Assembly: GCA_030674185.1 (NCBI GenBank)
Contig: JAPXFY010000031.1
Span: 44,902,566 to 44,966,565 of the forward strand
Direction: 5' to 3'
Length of the DNA stretch: 64,000 nucleotides
DNA from: Monoplex corrugatus
Taxonomy: Eukaryota; Mollusca; Gastropoda; Littorinimorpha; Ranellidae
A program made the position numbers and the translations under genes. The notes beneath the pieces were generated by a model. It searched no databases and had not been told where the DNA came from. It saw nothing but the letters and a program-made list of their open reading frames with translations. The first letter of the stretch is position 1, and every line of letters starts with the position of its first letter. This document shows, one piece after another, positions 21,229 through 34,730 of the stretch.

Positions 21229-22335
21229 CACCTGTCTGTGCGAGAGGGCGATCGAATATGACCGAGATCTCCATCTTGTATTCGTTGATCAAGAAAAGGC
21301 CTTTGATCGAGTCAATAGAGATAAGCTACGGAAGGTCCTCGAGCAGTATCGACATCAAGGGCCAGCTGCTAGACAACATTCGGGCCATCTATGCCAACAG
21401 CAGGAGTGCAGTCCGCACGCCAGTGGAACATATGACTGGCTTCCCAGTGACATCGGGAGTAAGGCAGGGCTGTAATCTCTCCCCTCTTCTCTTCGTGATC
21501 TATATGGATCAGATTACGAAGGAGGCAAACCCAGACCCTGAGGCACTCAATGAACTCATGTTTGCGGATGACCAGGCAATGGTGAACAATGACAAGATAC
21601 AGCTACAGGAGCACACAGACCAGCTCAATGAAAGCTGTCGAGACATACGGCATGAAGATCAGAGTCAGCAAACCGAAGACTTCGAGAGACCAAACAAACT
21701 GGACATCAACATCAACGGAACCCAGTTGAAGCAAGCCAGTGAATTTAAATACCTGGGCAGCATCTTCACTGAAAATGGCAAACTAGACAGAGAAATCGAG
21801 ACCAGATGCCAGAAAGCCAACGCAGTCAGCTACCAACTTGCCCCTCTCCTGAAACACCCCAGCATTCCCACCAGCACTAAGGCGAAACTCATCAACGCCA
21901 TTTTGCTACCAACGCTGACATACCAGTGCCAGACATGGTCCCTAACTAAAGTCCTCGAAGAAAACTGGTCACCTGTGAAATGAAATGCCTGAGGAAAGCA
22001 GTAAACAAGGCGGACAAGATCAGAAATGAGGTGATACGAGACATGGTAGGAGCAACACCAATCCTACAACACATCGAACATATGAAGATCAAGTGGTTCG
22101 GACACCTCACACGTATGCCCCTAAACATTCCAGCTCTTCAGGCATACAACACCAGATACTCTGGCTGGAGAGCCAGAGGAAGACCAAGACAACGATGGAG
22201 CGACTCCGTGGCAGACACCCTCAGAGCTCACGAGATGTCCCTTCTCCAGGCCACCCACCTTGCTGCTGACAGACGACTGTATCTCCCCGCGACGCCCACC
22301 GGTACAAGTGGAAGGAAAAAGTAAAAGTAAAGTAA
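21229..22335 (+). mobile_element. RTE-like LINE family D, RT to 3' end (pseudogene)
   Basis: The first segment contains RT motif A (LHLVFVDQEKAFDRVN, 21270-21315). A frameshift near 21360 follows. Then come GVRQGCNLSPLLFVIYMD (motif B, 21460) and MFADDQAM (motif C, 21557), both catalytic Asp residues being present. The connection KYLGSIFTENGKLDREIE leads into the C-terminal block with GHLTRMP and RARGRPRQRWSDSV. A stop at 21981 splits the C-terminus. It ends in an AAAGTAAAAGTAAAGTAAG tail at 22315-22335, as expected for simple-repeat-tailed RTE elements. The endonuclease half is absent. Confidence 0.85.
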
Positions 22336-22840
22336 GATCTTCACTTGTCCCTCAGGACATACATTTCGGTTTGGGTGAATTAAATATTTCAGTGTTGTTC
22401 CCTTCACACTGAACTGCTGGAGTGAAGAACAACACACACACACACACACACACACACACCACACACACAACACAACACACACACACACACACACAAACGT
22501 GACAACATACAATAAAGAGACATAATACTTAACAAATAGAAAAATTTGAAAAAATAAAAACATACACTAAAGACGATGACAACAACAACAAACACATGCA
22601 CATCAACTTATCAACAAAAGCCAATAGATTATACGTTGTTCCGTACCACTACAGGCCTAGCCAACAGACAAGGTGTGGCTGGTGATCCGATGGAAACAAA
22701 ATGATTTTCTTTTAAAAGGCTGCAAAATAACCATCCCTGTATATAAAACAGCCAATTGCTCTGCTACACTTTCTCCCTCCCTCCCCCTCCCCCTCTCTCT
22801 CAATAGTTTCATCTAGTCTCTTTCTCCCCCTCACATCACT
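22336..22840. other. Spacer with (CA)n microsatellite
   Basis: A (CA)n tract with interruptions lies at 22433-22495, followed by unique AT-rich DNA and a pyrimidine-rich stretch (22765-22840). No gene recognised. Confidence 0.7.
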
Positions 22841-24544
22841 CAAAAACCCTTTAAATGTGGGAAAAAAAAAATTGTGAAAGAAAAAAATATTGGGGGGATA
22901 AGAATTTGCAAAACTAACAAGTTGGACTAAAATAAATTTGGGCTTGTAAGAAAAAAAAATAATGATTTTATATTAAATTTTAAGAGCTTTTAAACAAAAG
23001 AACTCAAATTTACATGGGAAACCCCCCCCCCCCCTGTTAAATTCTCCAGAAATTCCGAAGAAAGTTTGACCCCCTTTTGTGTGAAAATCCCATATTCTTT
23101 TAAATTTTTTATTTGTCAAAAGAGAATTTAATATTTTTCAGGGCAACATTTGGGCTAGTGAAAATATTGCAGGTAGTAGATCTAAAAATCCACTACCCGG
23201 TGGTAGTAGAAAATTTTGATCTTCTCCAGGCCTGTAATAAAAACCCCCTTCCCCCTGTTTAAAATTAAGCTTTCGCCCTTTTTTTTTTTGTTTTTGTTAG
23301 AAAACCCACCGTAAAACCCCCGGGGTGTAGTCAAAATTCTTCTTCCCAACACATATCTCTGAAAGGCCCCCTGAGGGGCCAAACCCCCTTTCCTGACACG
23401 GGGAGCAACGACCGGGGAAGGGGTTTTTTTTGGGGTGTTTACTGAAAGCGGGGACCACAGTGGTGAAAAGGGGAAAATTGCTCCCCAACCCCGACTTTTA
23501 AAAAAAGGCACCGGAAAAGACCAGTTTGGAAAAAAATTGGATGGTTTTTGGGGGCGAAAAAGTTTTTCTAAAAGGGGTTCCCCTAAAGGAAAAAAAGCTC
23601 GGGGAATTCCCCCACCCCTTTTGGGGGCTGCAATTCAAAAATTTCCCAAAGGGATTTCCCCCAAAAAAAGGGGGTGTTTGATGCACGGGGCAGAGGGGCA
23701 AATCTTAGAAGGCTTTTTGCTCTTCAGGGGCCTTTAAAACCTTCCTTTGAAACTTTCCCAAAAAATCAAGGCCCTGGAGGGTAGGTTCCCCCCCCTATCC
23801 CCGGAAAACTTTGATGGGGGTGGAGTTTTAAAATGAGAGTCACAGGTTGGTGTTGGGGGCCCGGGTGGTTAAAAAGCTTTAAAAAAAACAGGTCTTGCTG
23901 GTTTTGTGCTGTCCTTCTGTGGTTGGGGGGGCGGGGGGGCCCTTTTTGGGGGTGAATGAACCTGCGGTTTTTTTGTGTTTTTACCTTCTGCTCCCCCGGG
24001 GACGGGGGGGCCCTTTAGGGGGTGAATGAACCGGGGGGGGTTGGAGTAATTTTAAACGGGGCTGGGGGCCGGGGGCCAGGGAGGACAGGGACGAAAAAAT
24101 GTCCCCCCCAAAAAGAAAACGCTGGTCCGGGAATAAAAAATCGACGGACGGACTAATCATTTTTGGGCTGGGTTTTTACTGAGTCAGTGTGGAAAACGTT
24201 GGATCTCTAAAAAAAATTCCCGGTTTTCCATCTTTTTTTCTGAAGATGGAGGTTAACCTTTTCACGGCACTTAAAGGAAAAGGGGGGAAAAAACCCCTTT
24301 TACCCCCCCCCTCCGGGGTCTTTTCCCCCTCAGTTGTGGTGAGGGAAAAAAAAAAAGGGAACATTTTCAGCGCCCCCGGGCTGGGGGGCCCCTTTTGCGT
24401 TGGGGACATTCAAAGCAATGTGGTGAAAAAACCCTCGAGGAAAAAAGTTTTTTGTGGGGCCCTTTTACGGGGTTTTAAGGGGGGGTTGGGGGGTTTGGGT
24501 TTTGGGGGTACCAACTCATCCGGCCCCCCTTTTGGGGCAGTTGT

Positions 24545-25010
24545 CATAAAATGTCTTGCCACAGGGGGGTTGGCAATCTTTTGGCCTTCCCCTCTGTATC
24601 TATCCCTTGTTGCCGAAAACACATTTCCCCCCCTTCGTCTTGGGAAAATCTGAAAAACCGGGGCCAATTTTTTTTTTTTTTTTTTTGGGTCTCCCCCTTT
24701 TTTTTTCTTTTCCCCCCCCTTTCCCCGTTGTGCCCGGGGGCTGTTTCCCCCCTTTTCCCCATAAAATGGCTAAAATGTTGCCGTTTTTCCAAAAACTTCC
24801 TTATGAATGTTTTTATGGGGTCTTTTCCCCCTCAAAAACTGTCTCGTTTGTTTTTTTGGGTTTTCCATGGAAAATTTCAAATTTTTTTTTTAAAAAACCC
24901 CTTTTTGGCTGCCTAAAACTTTTTTCGGGGTTTTTTTTTATTTGTTCAAAGTGTGGGGGGTCAAAAACCGTTTTTAAGTAAAACAGGGGAAACTCGTGGT
25001 TTTGTTTTCA
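24545..25010 (-). mobile_element. RTE-like LINE family A, 3' end, in corrupted sequence
   Basis: It can be aligned by eye to the clean copy at 59580-59900. TTGCC...GTTGGC.ATC, CTATC.CTTGTTGCC, CATAAAATGGC and AACTGTCTCGTTTGTTT occur in the same order at similar spacing. Bases between these anchors have been turned into C, G or T runs. The element is on the minus strand. Confidence 0.7.
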
Positions 25011-26859
25011 TGGAAATATTTTGTTGCGGGGGATTTTTTAAATTTTTTTGGGGTTTTCAGTTTTCCATTGGGAAAGTGTGGGGAAAAATCTTTTTCCCCT
25101 TTTTTGTTTGATGGGTAAAAAACCCCAAACCGTCGGGGAAAAAATTTCTGTGTGATTGCTTTTTTTGGGGTTTCCCCTTTTTTGGGGGGAATTTTAGGTT
25201 ATACCCGAGGTAGAAGTTGTTTTTTTCTTAAGATATAGGGGGAAAAAACGGGGAGTTTCTGTAGGAAGGCAAGATGGGGGGGATGTTATTCTACCTTTTT
25301 GACTGTGGCAAAATTAGTGTTGTTTTCCCCCCCCCCCTTTAAACCAAAAATTCGCATACGTCGTGAGTTTTAGAGAAAAATTTTGGGGGGGGCGTTGTGT
25401 TTGGCTGGGGGGGGGAATCTTTTATTTTGTTGGTTTGTTTCTGCTTTTTTGCTTTTATAAAAATCGGGGGAAAAATTTTCCCAAAAGGGGTATTTTTATC
25501 CCCCAAAGGGGGGGGGGGGCGTGTTTCGGAAAACCCAGATCTACGTTGAAGTGGAGAGTTCCCTAGCTTTAAAAAATTTATTCTTTTGGGGAGGGGGTTT
25601 TAATCTTGGGTTTTGCCAAAGGGTTTTTGTTTACACGGGTGTCAGCAGAACCCCCAAGCGGGTTCCACTGTTTTTCGGGGATGTAGATCTAAAATGGACC
25701 ATTTGCTTCCCAAAAAACGCAACCTAGAAAAGTTTTCCCCCCTTTTTTCCCCACAAAAGTCCTGGCTCGGGGTGAAAAATATTTTGCCCTCAAAAAAAGG
25801 GGCTTTTTGGACCTTAGTTTTATGAAAAGGAAAAGGGGAAATTTTCCCCCAAAAAAAGGGGTTTTTTTCAGAGGGAAAAATTTTTGGGGAGGGATACGAA
25901 AAATAGTTGAAAGAACTTGGAGAAAAGGGGGACTGTTTAAAAAAAAATTTTCTTTGGGGGAATTCACTGACTGGATTAGACTTTAACTTAAGTGAAAGAA
26001 AAACCCTCTAAATTAAAATTAAAAGGGGCAAAATTAAAATACTGGTTTAGTGTAGACAGGGGTTGTGTAGTGGAAAAGGAAAAAAAGGGGGCTGGTTTTT
26101 GGGGAACTTGTTTTTAGGGGGTGTGGGGTCACTGTGTGTGTAAATATTTAATTTTAAAACCCAAAATTTTGGGGGCCCCAATTTAATTGGGGGTTTTGTT
26201 GTCATATTTACTAGGACTAGTGTATGTGATACTATTTTAAAAAAAAAAAACCGGTTTGGGCCCGACACTTTTGAAAAGTTGAACTTCCTAGCCAACTCCC
26301 GGGGGGAAAAAACTTTCAGTGTTGTCCCCCTGTGGCCCCCGGGGAAAACCCGTTCCGGGGGATTTTAAAGGAACATGGCTTGCCCAGTGATAGCCCCTTT
26401 TTATGGCCGGTTTTAAAAAAAGAGGCTCCCCACGTTTTGTCTCGGTTTTCAGGGCTCTAAGCATATGAAAAAAATGTGCGGGGCACTGGACGGGGAAAGT
26501 AAATCTGCTTTTTTTACCCCCCTTTTTTTCCATCTTCCCCCGGGTAGTCAGAAGGGGATGCCGGTCCTTTTGTAAATTTTAACCACCCCGCTTACCCTTG
26601 CCCCGAACTTCTGGGGTCGGGGAAAAGTAAAAAAATCTGTGACGGGGAAAAACCCTTTGGGGTATTTTATTTTTACACGTGGGGACTGGGGTAGGTTATG
26701 CTGCTTTGGGGCCCTTTTAAAGCTGATTTTTCGTTTCGTGCAAAATTTTGAAAAAACTGGTTTTTGTCGGAAAAGGGGGCTTCGGTTTTTCTTTGATTGT
26801 TTGTTTCTTTTCCCCCAAACAAAAAGAAACAGGCCCTTTTTAAAAAACCCGGGGAATTT

Positions 26860-27850
26860 TTCCACTCCCGTCATAAAGACACAGAGTCCCTTTAAAAATA
26901 TGAAGGTTTTATTTTCCCCTCTTTTTGGGGGCACAGAGCCCTTTTTTCAACCATGAATGGCCCCCCTCCCGTCTGGGGGACACAGAGCCCCCTTTTTAAA
27001 AAAATGAATGGCCCCCTCCCGCCTTAAAAAACAGATTTTCCCCCTTTAAAAACCCTGAAGGTTTTCCAAACCCCCAGTCCCTTTAAAAACCTTTTAAGGT
27101 TTTCCCCTCCCGTCAAAAGGGGCAGAGCCCTTTTTCCCATGAATGGTCCACCCCCGTCAAAAAGACACGGCCCTTTTTTAAAAAATTTAATGGTCCACTC
27201 CCGTCTTTTAAAGGGAAAAAGTCCCCTTTAAAAAACCAAAAGAATTTCCCCCCTCCGTCATAGGGGCACGGGGGTTTTTTAAAAACCCTAAAAAGGTCCC
27301 CTCCCTTTTATAAAACCCCCCCCAAGAGTCCCTTTAAAAACCCTGAAAGGCCCCCCCCCTTTTTAGGGAAAAGGGGCCCCCTTTTAAACCCCTAAAAAGG
27401 CCCCCCTCCCGTCTTTGGGGACACGGGGGTTTTCCCCTTTAAAAACCGGGGAAAGGTCCACTCCCGTCTTTTAAAAAAACGGGGCCCTTTCCCAAACCCT
27501 GAAGGTTTTCCCCTCCCGTCTTTTTAAGGGGCCACATTTCCCCTTTACAACCATGAATGGTCCACCCTTTCAAAAGGGGAACACAGTCCCTTTTCAACCA
27601 TAAAGGGGCCCACTCCCGTTTTTAAAGAAAGGGGACCCCCTTTACAACCATAATTTTGGCCCCCCCCCGTAAAAAAAGGACACACACCCCCCTTTCCCCA
27701 ACCTTGAATGGCCACCCTTTCAAATGACGGGGGCCCCTTTAAAAACCATGAAGGCCCCACTCCCGTCATAAAAAAAAGGGGGGGTCCCTTTAAACCCCCA
27801 TGAAGGTCCCCCCCCGTCATAAAAAAAAAAAGGCCCTTTAAAACAACCAT
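26860..27850. repeat. Minisatellite of about 45 bp, in corrupted sequence
   Basis: The motifs ACCATGAATGGTCCACTCCC, GTCATAAAGACACAGAGTCC and CTTTAAAAAC recur about every 45 bp, some 20 times, each copy differently distorted by homopolymer runs. The underlying unit is probably uniform. Confidence 0.75.
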
Positions 27851-29639
27851 GAATGGTACAAGGGGGGGGTTTTTGGGTTTTTACTCATCGGGGTCACACC
27901 CTTAGACCCCGACCCCCCCAAGTGGTTTTGACTTCCTTGCCCATTTTTTTTCCAGTCCGGGTTTTTTTCTGCGACGGATGGGGGGATACTGCATGGCTTT
28001 TCCCCCCCACCACCAACAATGGGATTTCCCTTTTGGTTTTTTAAAAAATTTTGTTCACACTCCCCGAAGAGTGGCACTAAAGGGGTTTTTTAAAGAATTC
28101 TTAAGGGGATTCTGGCCTGGGGTTTTCTTCATCGTTTAAAAACTCTCCCCCTTTTGGAGTTTTTTTAAACCCCTTTTGAGCACTATTTTTAGGAAAAGGG
28201 TCTCAAAAATTCGCCCCAGTAGAAACAGAAGCACAATCCATGTTTTTTAGTGGAAAACCCAGTGGATGAAACTACTTGGCAGAGGGGTTCCCAAAAAATG
28301 TCAGATTTCTTCTGAAATTTGTAGTCATAAGCCTGAAGCCTGGAGATCCCTCCTCACAGGTTTCAGATCCACCTTTCCCCAACTTTTTTGGGGGATAATT
28401 GGGACCCTTTTGGAAAACCCCTGTGTCCGTCTGGATGCCTCAAGTATTTTTTCCGGGGCCCTAAGGGGTTTTTTTTGCCCCTTAAAAACACCAGCCCTTT
28501 TTATCTCCATCAACCAAATTTTTTCATTTTAAAAGGGGGAATTTTGGGGGCAATGTCCCCAGTTGGATCTCAAAAAATTTTTTTCAAAAAACCCCTTGGG
28601 GGCCCAAGCTTTTATTATGTGGATCTGAACTTTCTCCCAAAGGGGGCATTTTAAAACAGTAAAAGGTTTCCCCAACAAAGATGTCTGCATGAGTGTTAAA
28701 CATCAACCGGGGCAACCCCAAGAAAAACCTAAAAGTTCTGAAGATGGGGGGCTTGCCAAGTGTGGAGTTTCTACACAAAAAATAAAAAATTCCCCGCTGG
28801 CAGGGTATTTTGTCATGTGGAAAAAAAAACCGTCCCCCAAAACAGCTTTTTTTTTGCGGGGGTTAAAAAAAGGGAAAACTGTGACCAAGGAAGATCCACA
28901 AAGGGGCAAAAAAAACGGGTCACAGATGCAAAATTTGGGGGGGTTTTTTTATTATGACGTTTTCTTTTCTTTTTTGCCCCTTAAAAAACTTTTACTGGCA
29001 GGACTGATGGGGTTTTAAGCTGTCCCTTTTCGCGGTCCCTTTGGCCCCTTTATTCTGAGCAGTTTAAGCATGTGTTTTGGGGGGGTATGTGTGGGGGTTT
29101 TTTTGGGGCCCCCGCCTGTGGGGTTTTCCTTTGCAAAATTTTTGGATTCTTTTTTTATTTTATTAAAGGGGTGGATTCTTTTTGTAAAAGGGGTTGTAGC
29201 GGTCTTTTCGGGGGTGACCAAAATTCAGTTCTTGAGCTTATAATTTTTTTAAACCGGGGTGAAGACCCTTTCGGGGGGGAAAAAAAGGATGTTTTTGTGG
29301 GAATGAGGGGAAAAATTTAAAAAAACCACCGCCACCCCCAAACCCTCTTTTCTTTTTCACCATCACCGCCATCTCCCTCATAAAACCCCCTTTTTCACCT
29401 TTTTCCACCCCCACCACCACCCCCCATCATCCATCCCCATCTTTTTTTTCCATCATCACCACCATCTTTTTTCGTTTATCATAACTTTTTTTGGGGTTTT
29501 AAAAGGAAAGGGTTAAAAAGGCAGTTTTTTGGGGTGCTGATCTTTTTTTACAGCTACAAAAAATGTGTATACCCCAGCCAGCAAAAATTTTTAAGGTAAT
29601 AACAAAAAACAGGTTTTAAATCAAAGAAAACACAAAGTA

Positions 29640-29830
29640 CAAAAAAAAAAAACCCCCCAAAAAAATTTTAAAAAAAAAAAAAAAACCCAAAAAAAGGGAA
29701 AAAAAAAAAGGAAAAAGGGAAAAAAAGGAAAAAAATAAAAAGGGTTAAAAAGGGAAAGAAGAAAAAAAACGAGCAGCAGCTTAAAAAATTCCACAAAAAA
29801 AAAATTAAAAAAAAAGAACTACGGAAATTT
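29640..29830. repeat. A-rich low-complexity tract
   Basis: Almost entirely A runs with occasional G or C, inside the corrupted block. A separate (CAC/CAT)n-like stretch lies at 29320-29470. Neither shows coding content. Confidence 0.6.
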
Positions 29831-30129
29831 TGTAATGTGTATTTTTACCTAGTTAGTTTCCCTTTTCAAAAATTTTTTTTTTTTTTGAAAAGGGCCCCCT
29901 TTTTTTTTAAACCCCAAGTTTTAAAGTCACTGAAAAATTTTTTAAAAGGACTGGTGATGGGGGGGGCCCCAAATGCATTACTTACTCGGTTTTAAAAAAA
30001 GGGCTAAAAATTTGCTACCAAGTAACAGGAAAACCCAAACCTTTCCCCCTACTGTAATCATTTACTCTCAAGAAAAACAGCGTGAGATTCCACCCCTTTA
30101 AAAAGCTTGTCCTTTTGGGTTTTTTTTCT

Positions 30130-32060
30130 TTTTTTTTGCTAATGTGTTAAAGGTATATAAAAAAGGGGTTCAGGGGCAGGGGTTAAGGGGGAGTACGAAG
30201 TTTCCAAAAGGAAAAAATTTAAAACCCCCCCAGGGATGGGAGTAAACCAAACCCAAAAAAAACCCCCAGTCCAAGGGGGGAAAACCCGCACATGAAGCCC
30301 GGGGACAGCCAAAAGGGTAAAAACCCCCCTTTCGGGGGGCATGTCTCGAGACACTTTGGTCGTGTTGGTTGTCAGTGTATTTTTCGGGTTTTTTCCCCGT
30401 AGATGAAAACCCGGGCCGGGGTGAGATCAGCCCGAACAGGATAAATTAAAAAACAATAAAAAAACCCAAAAAAGGGAAAAAGCGCCCTTTTAAAATTTTC
30501 CCGGGGGGACAGGGGGGGAATACAGATACCTGTTTGACTGTAGAATTCCCAGTGTGTTTTTCACTGGAAGAAAAGGGAAAAGAGGCAAAAGCCAACCGAA
30601 TAACCCCCAAGTCAGCAAAAAAAACCCCCTGTGCTGATGTTCCTCAAAGGGGCAAATGAAAAAGGAACCCAAAGGGAAAAATAAAGGGGGACCAAAATTT
30701 TTGATGAGCCAGATGGTCAAAGGGGGTAATTCAGGGGACAGCGGGGACAAAAAACCCGGGGCCCCTTAAAAGGCCACACTGTTTGTCCATGTTTTATCAA
30801 ATTTTAAAGGTTTTCCCCCACGGAACAGTTCATCAGCCACCCAAAAATAAAAATTGTAGGGCCCCCTTTAAAAAAAGTCAGCCATGGTCGGTTTTGGTGA
30901 CAAAAAAAAAGGGAAGGGGCCCCTTGAAAAATTTTTTTTCTTGTGTGCCCCAAACGTACAACAAAAAAAAAGACTTACCAGTCACTGACGACAGCTGTTT
31001 CAACCAGAGAAACCCGGGGATACTTTTTTTTTGAAAAAAATCTTAACAGGAAAAAAATTTTTTTTGGGGGGGGCTTTGGCAGGTTGTCATCAAAGTTATG
31101 TGGTAATATTTTTTGGGGCCAGCAAATTTTTTTAATTTGAGTGATGATATGCATGGAGATGAAAAGTTTTAAATTTTGGGGGGCCCGAGGGAAAATTTTT
31201 TTCCCCGGGGGACTCCTTTCCCCCATGTACTTTTTCAACTAATGTGGTGTAAACTTAAAAACCCCCCGGGGGGGGGTTTATTTTAAAAAAGGTTTTGGAA
31301 AAAATTTTTAAATTCAGTTTCTGAAACCCCTGAAAACATGGACAGTGCTTCCCCCATTGAAACACTGTCGGGGGTGGTGTGTGACACATGATCATTAAAA
31401 GTTTTTTTGGGGAAAAACCTTCAGACGGGGTTTTTCGGGGGTAGAGTGGGGAAAAGGGGATTTTGGGGGACAGGGGACAGTGTGGGGTTAGTTTTTTTAA
31501 ACCCAAAAACAAAAAAAATTTCATGTTGAGGGGGCTGTTTTTTTGTTGCCAGTGAGAAAAGAAAACCCCTAAAATTTTGGGAAAAACTTCATTTGGGGGA
31601 CGGGAAAAAGTTAAAAAAAACTTTGGCAGGGTTTTAAAATGAATAAGATAGGTATGATTTCTCACATGGACGGGGCTCATTCTGTCCCCGTGAAACCCCA
31701 AAAAACGGAGCTGGGGAAAGGGGTTTAGCAGAGAAAGGGTGATTAGCAAGAAATTTTTAGGGGCCTTGACACAGACGGGTTTTAGGGACATGTACACCCC
31801 CAGGGGCAATTCATCATCATGCAGGGGACAGTGGGGGCCAGCCATCCCCCCAGGTGCCCCCCATGCACACGGGGGCGGGAAAGTTCTGATCGAAAAAAAC
31901 CCCAGACCCTTATACCCCTTAATCCCGGGGTTTGTCCTAAAGGCCCCCACAGAAAATTATTAAAATTCATCGGGTTTTGGGGGCAGGCAGGCAGTTTTTT
32001 AAACTTCCAGGAAAAAGGGGGGGGGGCTGTCGGGGCGGATTCTTTTTTTTGCAAACGGGT
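30130..32060 (-). pseudogene. GRL101/relaxin-receptor-like LRR-GPCR, module B (corrupted sequence)
   Basis: Read on the minus strand. An LDLa/LRR N-cap region comes first (PHCPLHDDEL and NCPWGCTCP in neighbouring frames, 31950-31790). Leucine-rich repeats follow (QLRFL, MSPVHVRNHTYLIHF, 31700-31400), then a C-cap-like LPHNFDDNL (31110-31080). The seven-helix region shows VADELFRGGKPLKFDKTWTN (30840-30770), LSPELPPLTIWLI (TM3), TWGLFGWLLPLFPFLPV (TM4) and FVLPLN with a shifted NPF.Y (TM7, 30220-30160). Order and motifs fit the mollusc GRL101 / RXFP receptor family, membrane receptors with ligand-binding LDLa and LRR ectodomains. All frames are broken by homopolymer errors, so the state of the real gene is unknown. 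Confidence 0.72.
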
Positions 32061-33599
32061 TGAATTAAAAACGTTGGGTTTTTTTTTAAAAAGTGAGGGG
32101 GTGCGGAAAAGTCGAAAAACCCGGGGAAAAAAAAAAGTTCTTTATTTTTCCCAAAAAAGTGTTTCATCGGGGGTTCGTGGGGCAATGGGGCACACGGTCA
32201 CGGGGCAACGCCCCTGGAAAACCCGGGCCCCTTATTACAGGTAAACATGTAATTTCAAGGGGGGATGTTTCAGAAAAATCATCACTTTACCCGGGGCGTC
32301 AGGTAAAAATTACATACCAGGGTGTTTTTTGACAGAGGGGGGTGACCTCACCCCTAAAAAGGAAATTTTGAGGGGACGGGGAAGGGGAGGGGACGGTTTT
32401 TGTTGAATAAACCCAAAACCCTGTGTGTTTTTCAAATGGTCAAAAAACGGGGCGGGGGAAGGGGTGTGGGGGCCTTTTTGGCCCCCCACCTTCAAGGGTG
32501 TGAACCACACCGCAGAAATGGGTGTGTCACGGGCCCCCCCAGGACTACTGTAAAGGGGTTGTTTTTCATGGGGAATAAAAATTTTTGTTTGTTCATTTTT
32601 TATTTTTTTTTGAGGGGTCCCGGGGGGCCCGCACTATCCCCTTTTATAAAAATTTAAAAAAATTTTTAAAATTTGTTTTGTCCTTTACATAAAAGTGCTT
32701 TTTTATATTAGGGGCACAGTATTTTGGGGTGAAGAAACTTTTTTTTTAAAAAAGGGGTCTGATGAAAAGTGATCAACAGAATTTAAAAAAAACTTTTTTT
32801 AACTTTTAGATTGTTTCTGTACTGTGGGTACAGCCGGGGTCCCAAAGGAAAAAAGCCCAAATTTTAAATAAAAATGGGGAGCTTTGGGGTTTTTAAACAA
32901 AAATTTGGGGTTGGGGGCCTTTTTGGGGCACGTTAGGCGCCCCCCAATACCCCTCCCCCAGATGTGCAGTACTCTTTAGCTTCGTCGTATTTTTTCTTCT
33001 AAGATTTTAAAGGGCTTTTTAGCAGGGTTTTAAAAATTAAAACCTTTTCTTTTTTACGTCAGGACTTTTCTTTTTTTCAACTAAAAAAAAAAAACAAAAA
33101 AAGAAATTTTTTAATACACTTCCTCTATATGCAGTGATAAAAATTTGGGGCAGTGTTTTTTTTTAACAGTTTCTAAGTTTTTAAAAAAAACTGTCCCCAA
33201 AAAAACATTTTTGGGGTATTTTTATGGTGTAACATTTATTTGATTTGGCCCCCCATTCGAATGGTTTTATCAAAATTCTCCCCCTCTTGTTATTTTTCTT
33301 TTTAATTCTTCCGCCCCAATTTTTTTTTCCCCCTGATTAATACTTCAGGGAAAAAAAAAAATTTTTGTTATTTGGGGGACGGTTAATGGTGGATGTAGAG
33401 GTTTTTTAAAAATAAAAAAAACCGGTTAAAACCGGGGGAAGGGGAGCCTTAAAAGGCTTTAGCTGGGGTTTTTTGGGGGTTCTTTGTTTTTTTTGGGGAA
33501 AAACTATTTTGTCCCCAAAAAATTTTTTCTAAAAATACTCCCCCAAAATTGTATTTTTTAAAGATCTTGGCTTCTTTTTTTAATTTCCCCCATTCCTTT

Positions 33600-33870
33600 C
33601 CGGGTGTGAGCATTATTCAGGGGGCTGCCGGACTCCAAAAATTAAAAGAAAGTTTTGTTTCCTTTTTGTTTGCCACTTTTAAAAAACTTGTTTTGTGTTG
33701 TCCTGTTCTTCCCCCATTTCCTTTTGATTCTATTCCTTGTCCTCTATGATTTTCCCCTTAATGGGTTTTTTGTAAAATGATCATAATTTTCTGATCGAAC
33801 GAGGGTTTTCCCCATTCTATAGTTTTTTTTTTCTTTGGAGGTAAAAAGATCATTTTAAAATTGGGGAGAG
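33600..33870 (-). mobile_element. RTE-like LINE family A fragment in corrupted sequence
   Basis: TTTTGATTCTATTCCTTGTC (33722), followed by ATGATTTTC, GATCGAAC and CATTCTATAG, parallels 60770-60865 of the clean copy. It is a second, separate piece of family A inside the corrupted block. Confidence 0.6.
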
Positions 33871-34299
33871 ATTGGTGGGGGGTTTTAGTGTTTTAGTTTT
33901 AAAATTTTTATAATTTCATTCTTGGGTTATATTTTGCGTGTAGTGTAGGAAAATTTTTAAAACCAAAATTTTTAATACCTATGGCTGTAAAATTTAAACC
34001 CCCATTTGCGCGTGTCCCCCTTCTCGAAGAGATTGAAAATAAAAATTTTAGACAGACCATGAGATTGCTCATCTATCTTGTTTTATTAGAAAAAAAATCA
34101 GTTCTTTTTTTAAAACAAAGAAATCCGAGACTTAAAATATAAAAACATTTTTTTTTCTAATGTTGGGGTTGGGGTCGCCCCCTGATTTAAAAAACAGTCC
34201 CTTTTTTCAGCAGGGGTTTTTGACTGCAGAACTGAGTGGTAATAAAAAGACAACTAGGATCATTTTAGAGTTTGACTGAAGTTTTTAAAAAAACTTAAA

Positions 34300-34730
34300 A
34301 GGTCATTACTTTGGTCGACCAAATGTAACCAGCACACAGCATTGTTACAGTTTTTTTCGTAACAGGTGGGCTGGGAAAAATACATCATTCCTTTGTGGAA
34401 TCGCTATAAATTCAGTTTTAGTTGGGGTTTTTTTTCTTTTATAGGGGACCTGACTGGAAAATAACCCCTGAGTACAGGACAAATTAAAAAAACAGTGATA
34501 ATGGGGAAACCCCTCTGTACTCTTTTTGGAATTAAAAGTCTTCAAACAAAGAAAAAAACGACACGACCGGGGTGCCCCAAAAACCCCCTTTGGGGGCAGT
34601 CCGGAAGGGGAAAAGGGATCACAGAAAACAAAAACCCCCAAAACACCACACCAAAGGACAAGCGGGGAGCTGTGGGGGCTTTTTTTGAAAAGTCCCCGTA
34701 TTAAAAGGGGGAAAACCGGGGGCAATGATG
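34300..34730 (-). other. Unidentified, possibly exonic region in corrupted sequence
   Basis: The minus-strand open frame has a less distorted part, TKTEFIAIPQRNDVFF (34430-34380), upstream of module B. It could be an ectodomain exon of that receptor, for example its C-type-lectin part. The match is too weak to name. Confidence 0.25.

Noticed and set aside
23182..29320. Numerous 60-150-codon open frames rich in Phe, Gly, Lys and Pro
   Set aside because: They arise from homopolymer runs in the corrupted block, with no domain or homology signal.
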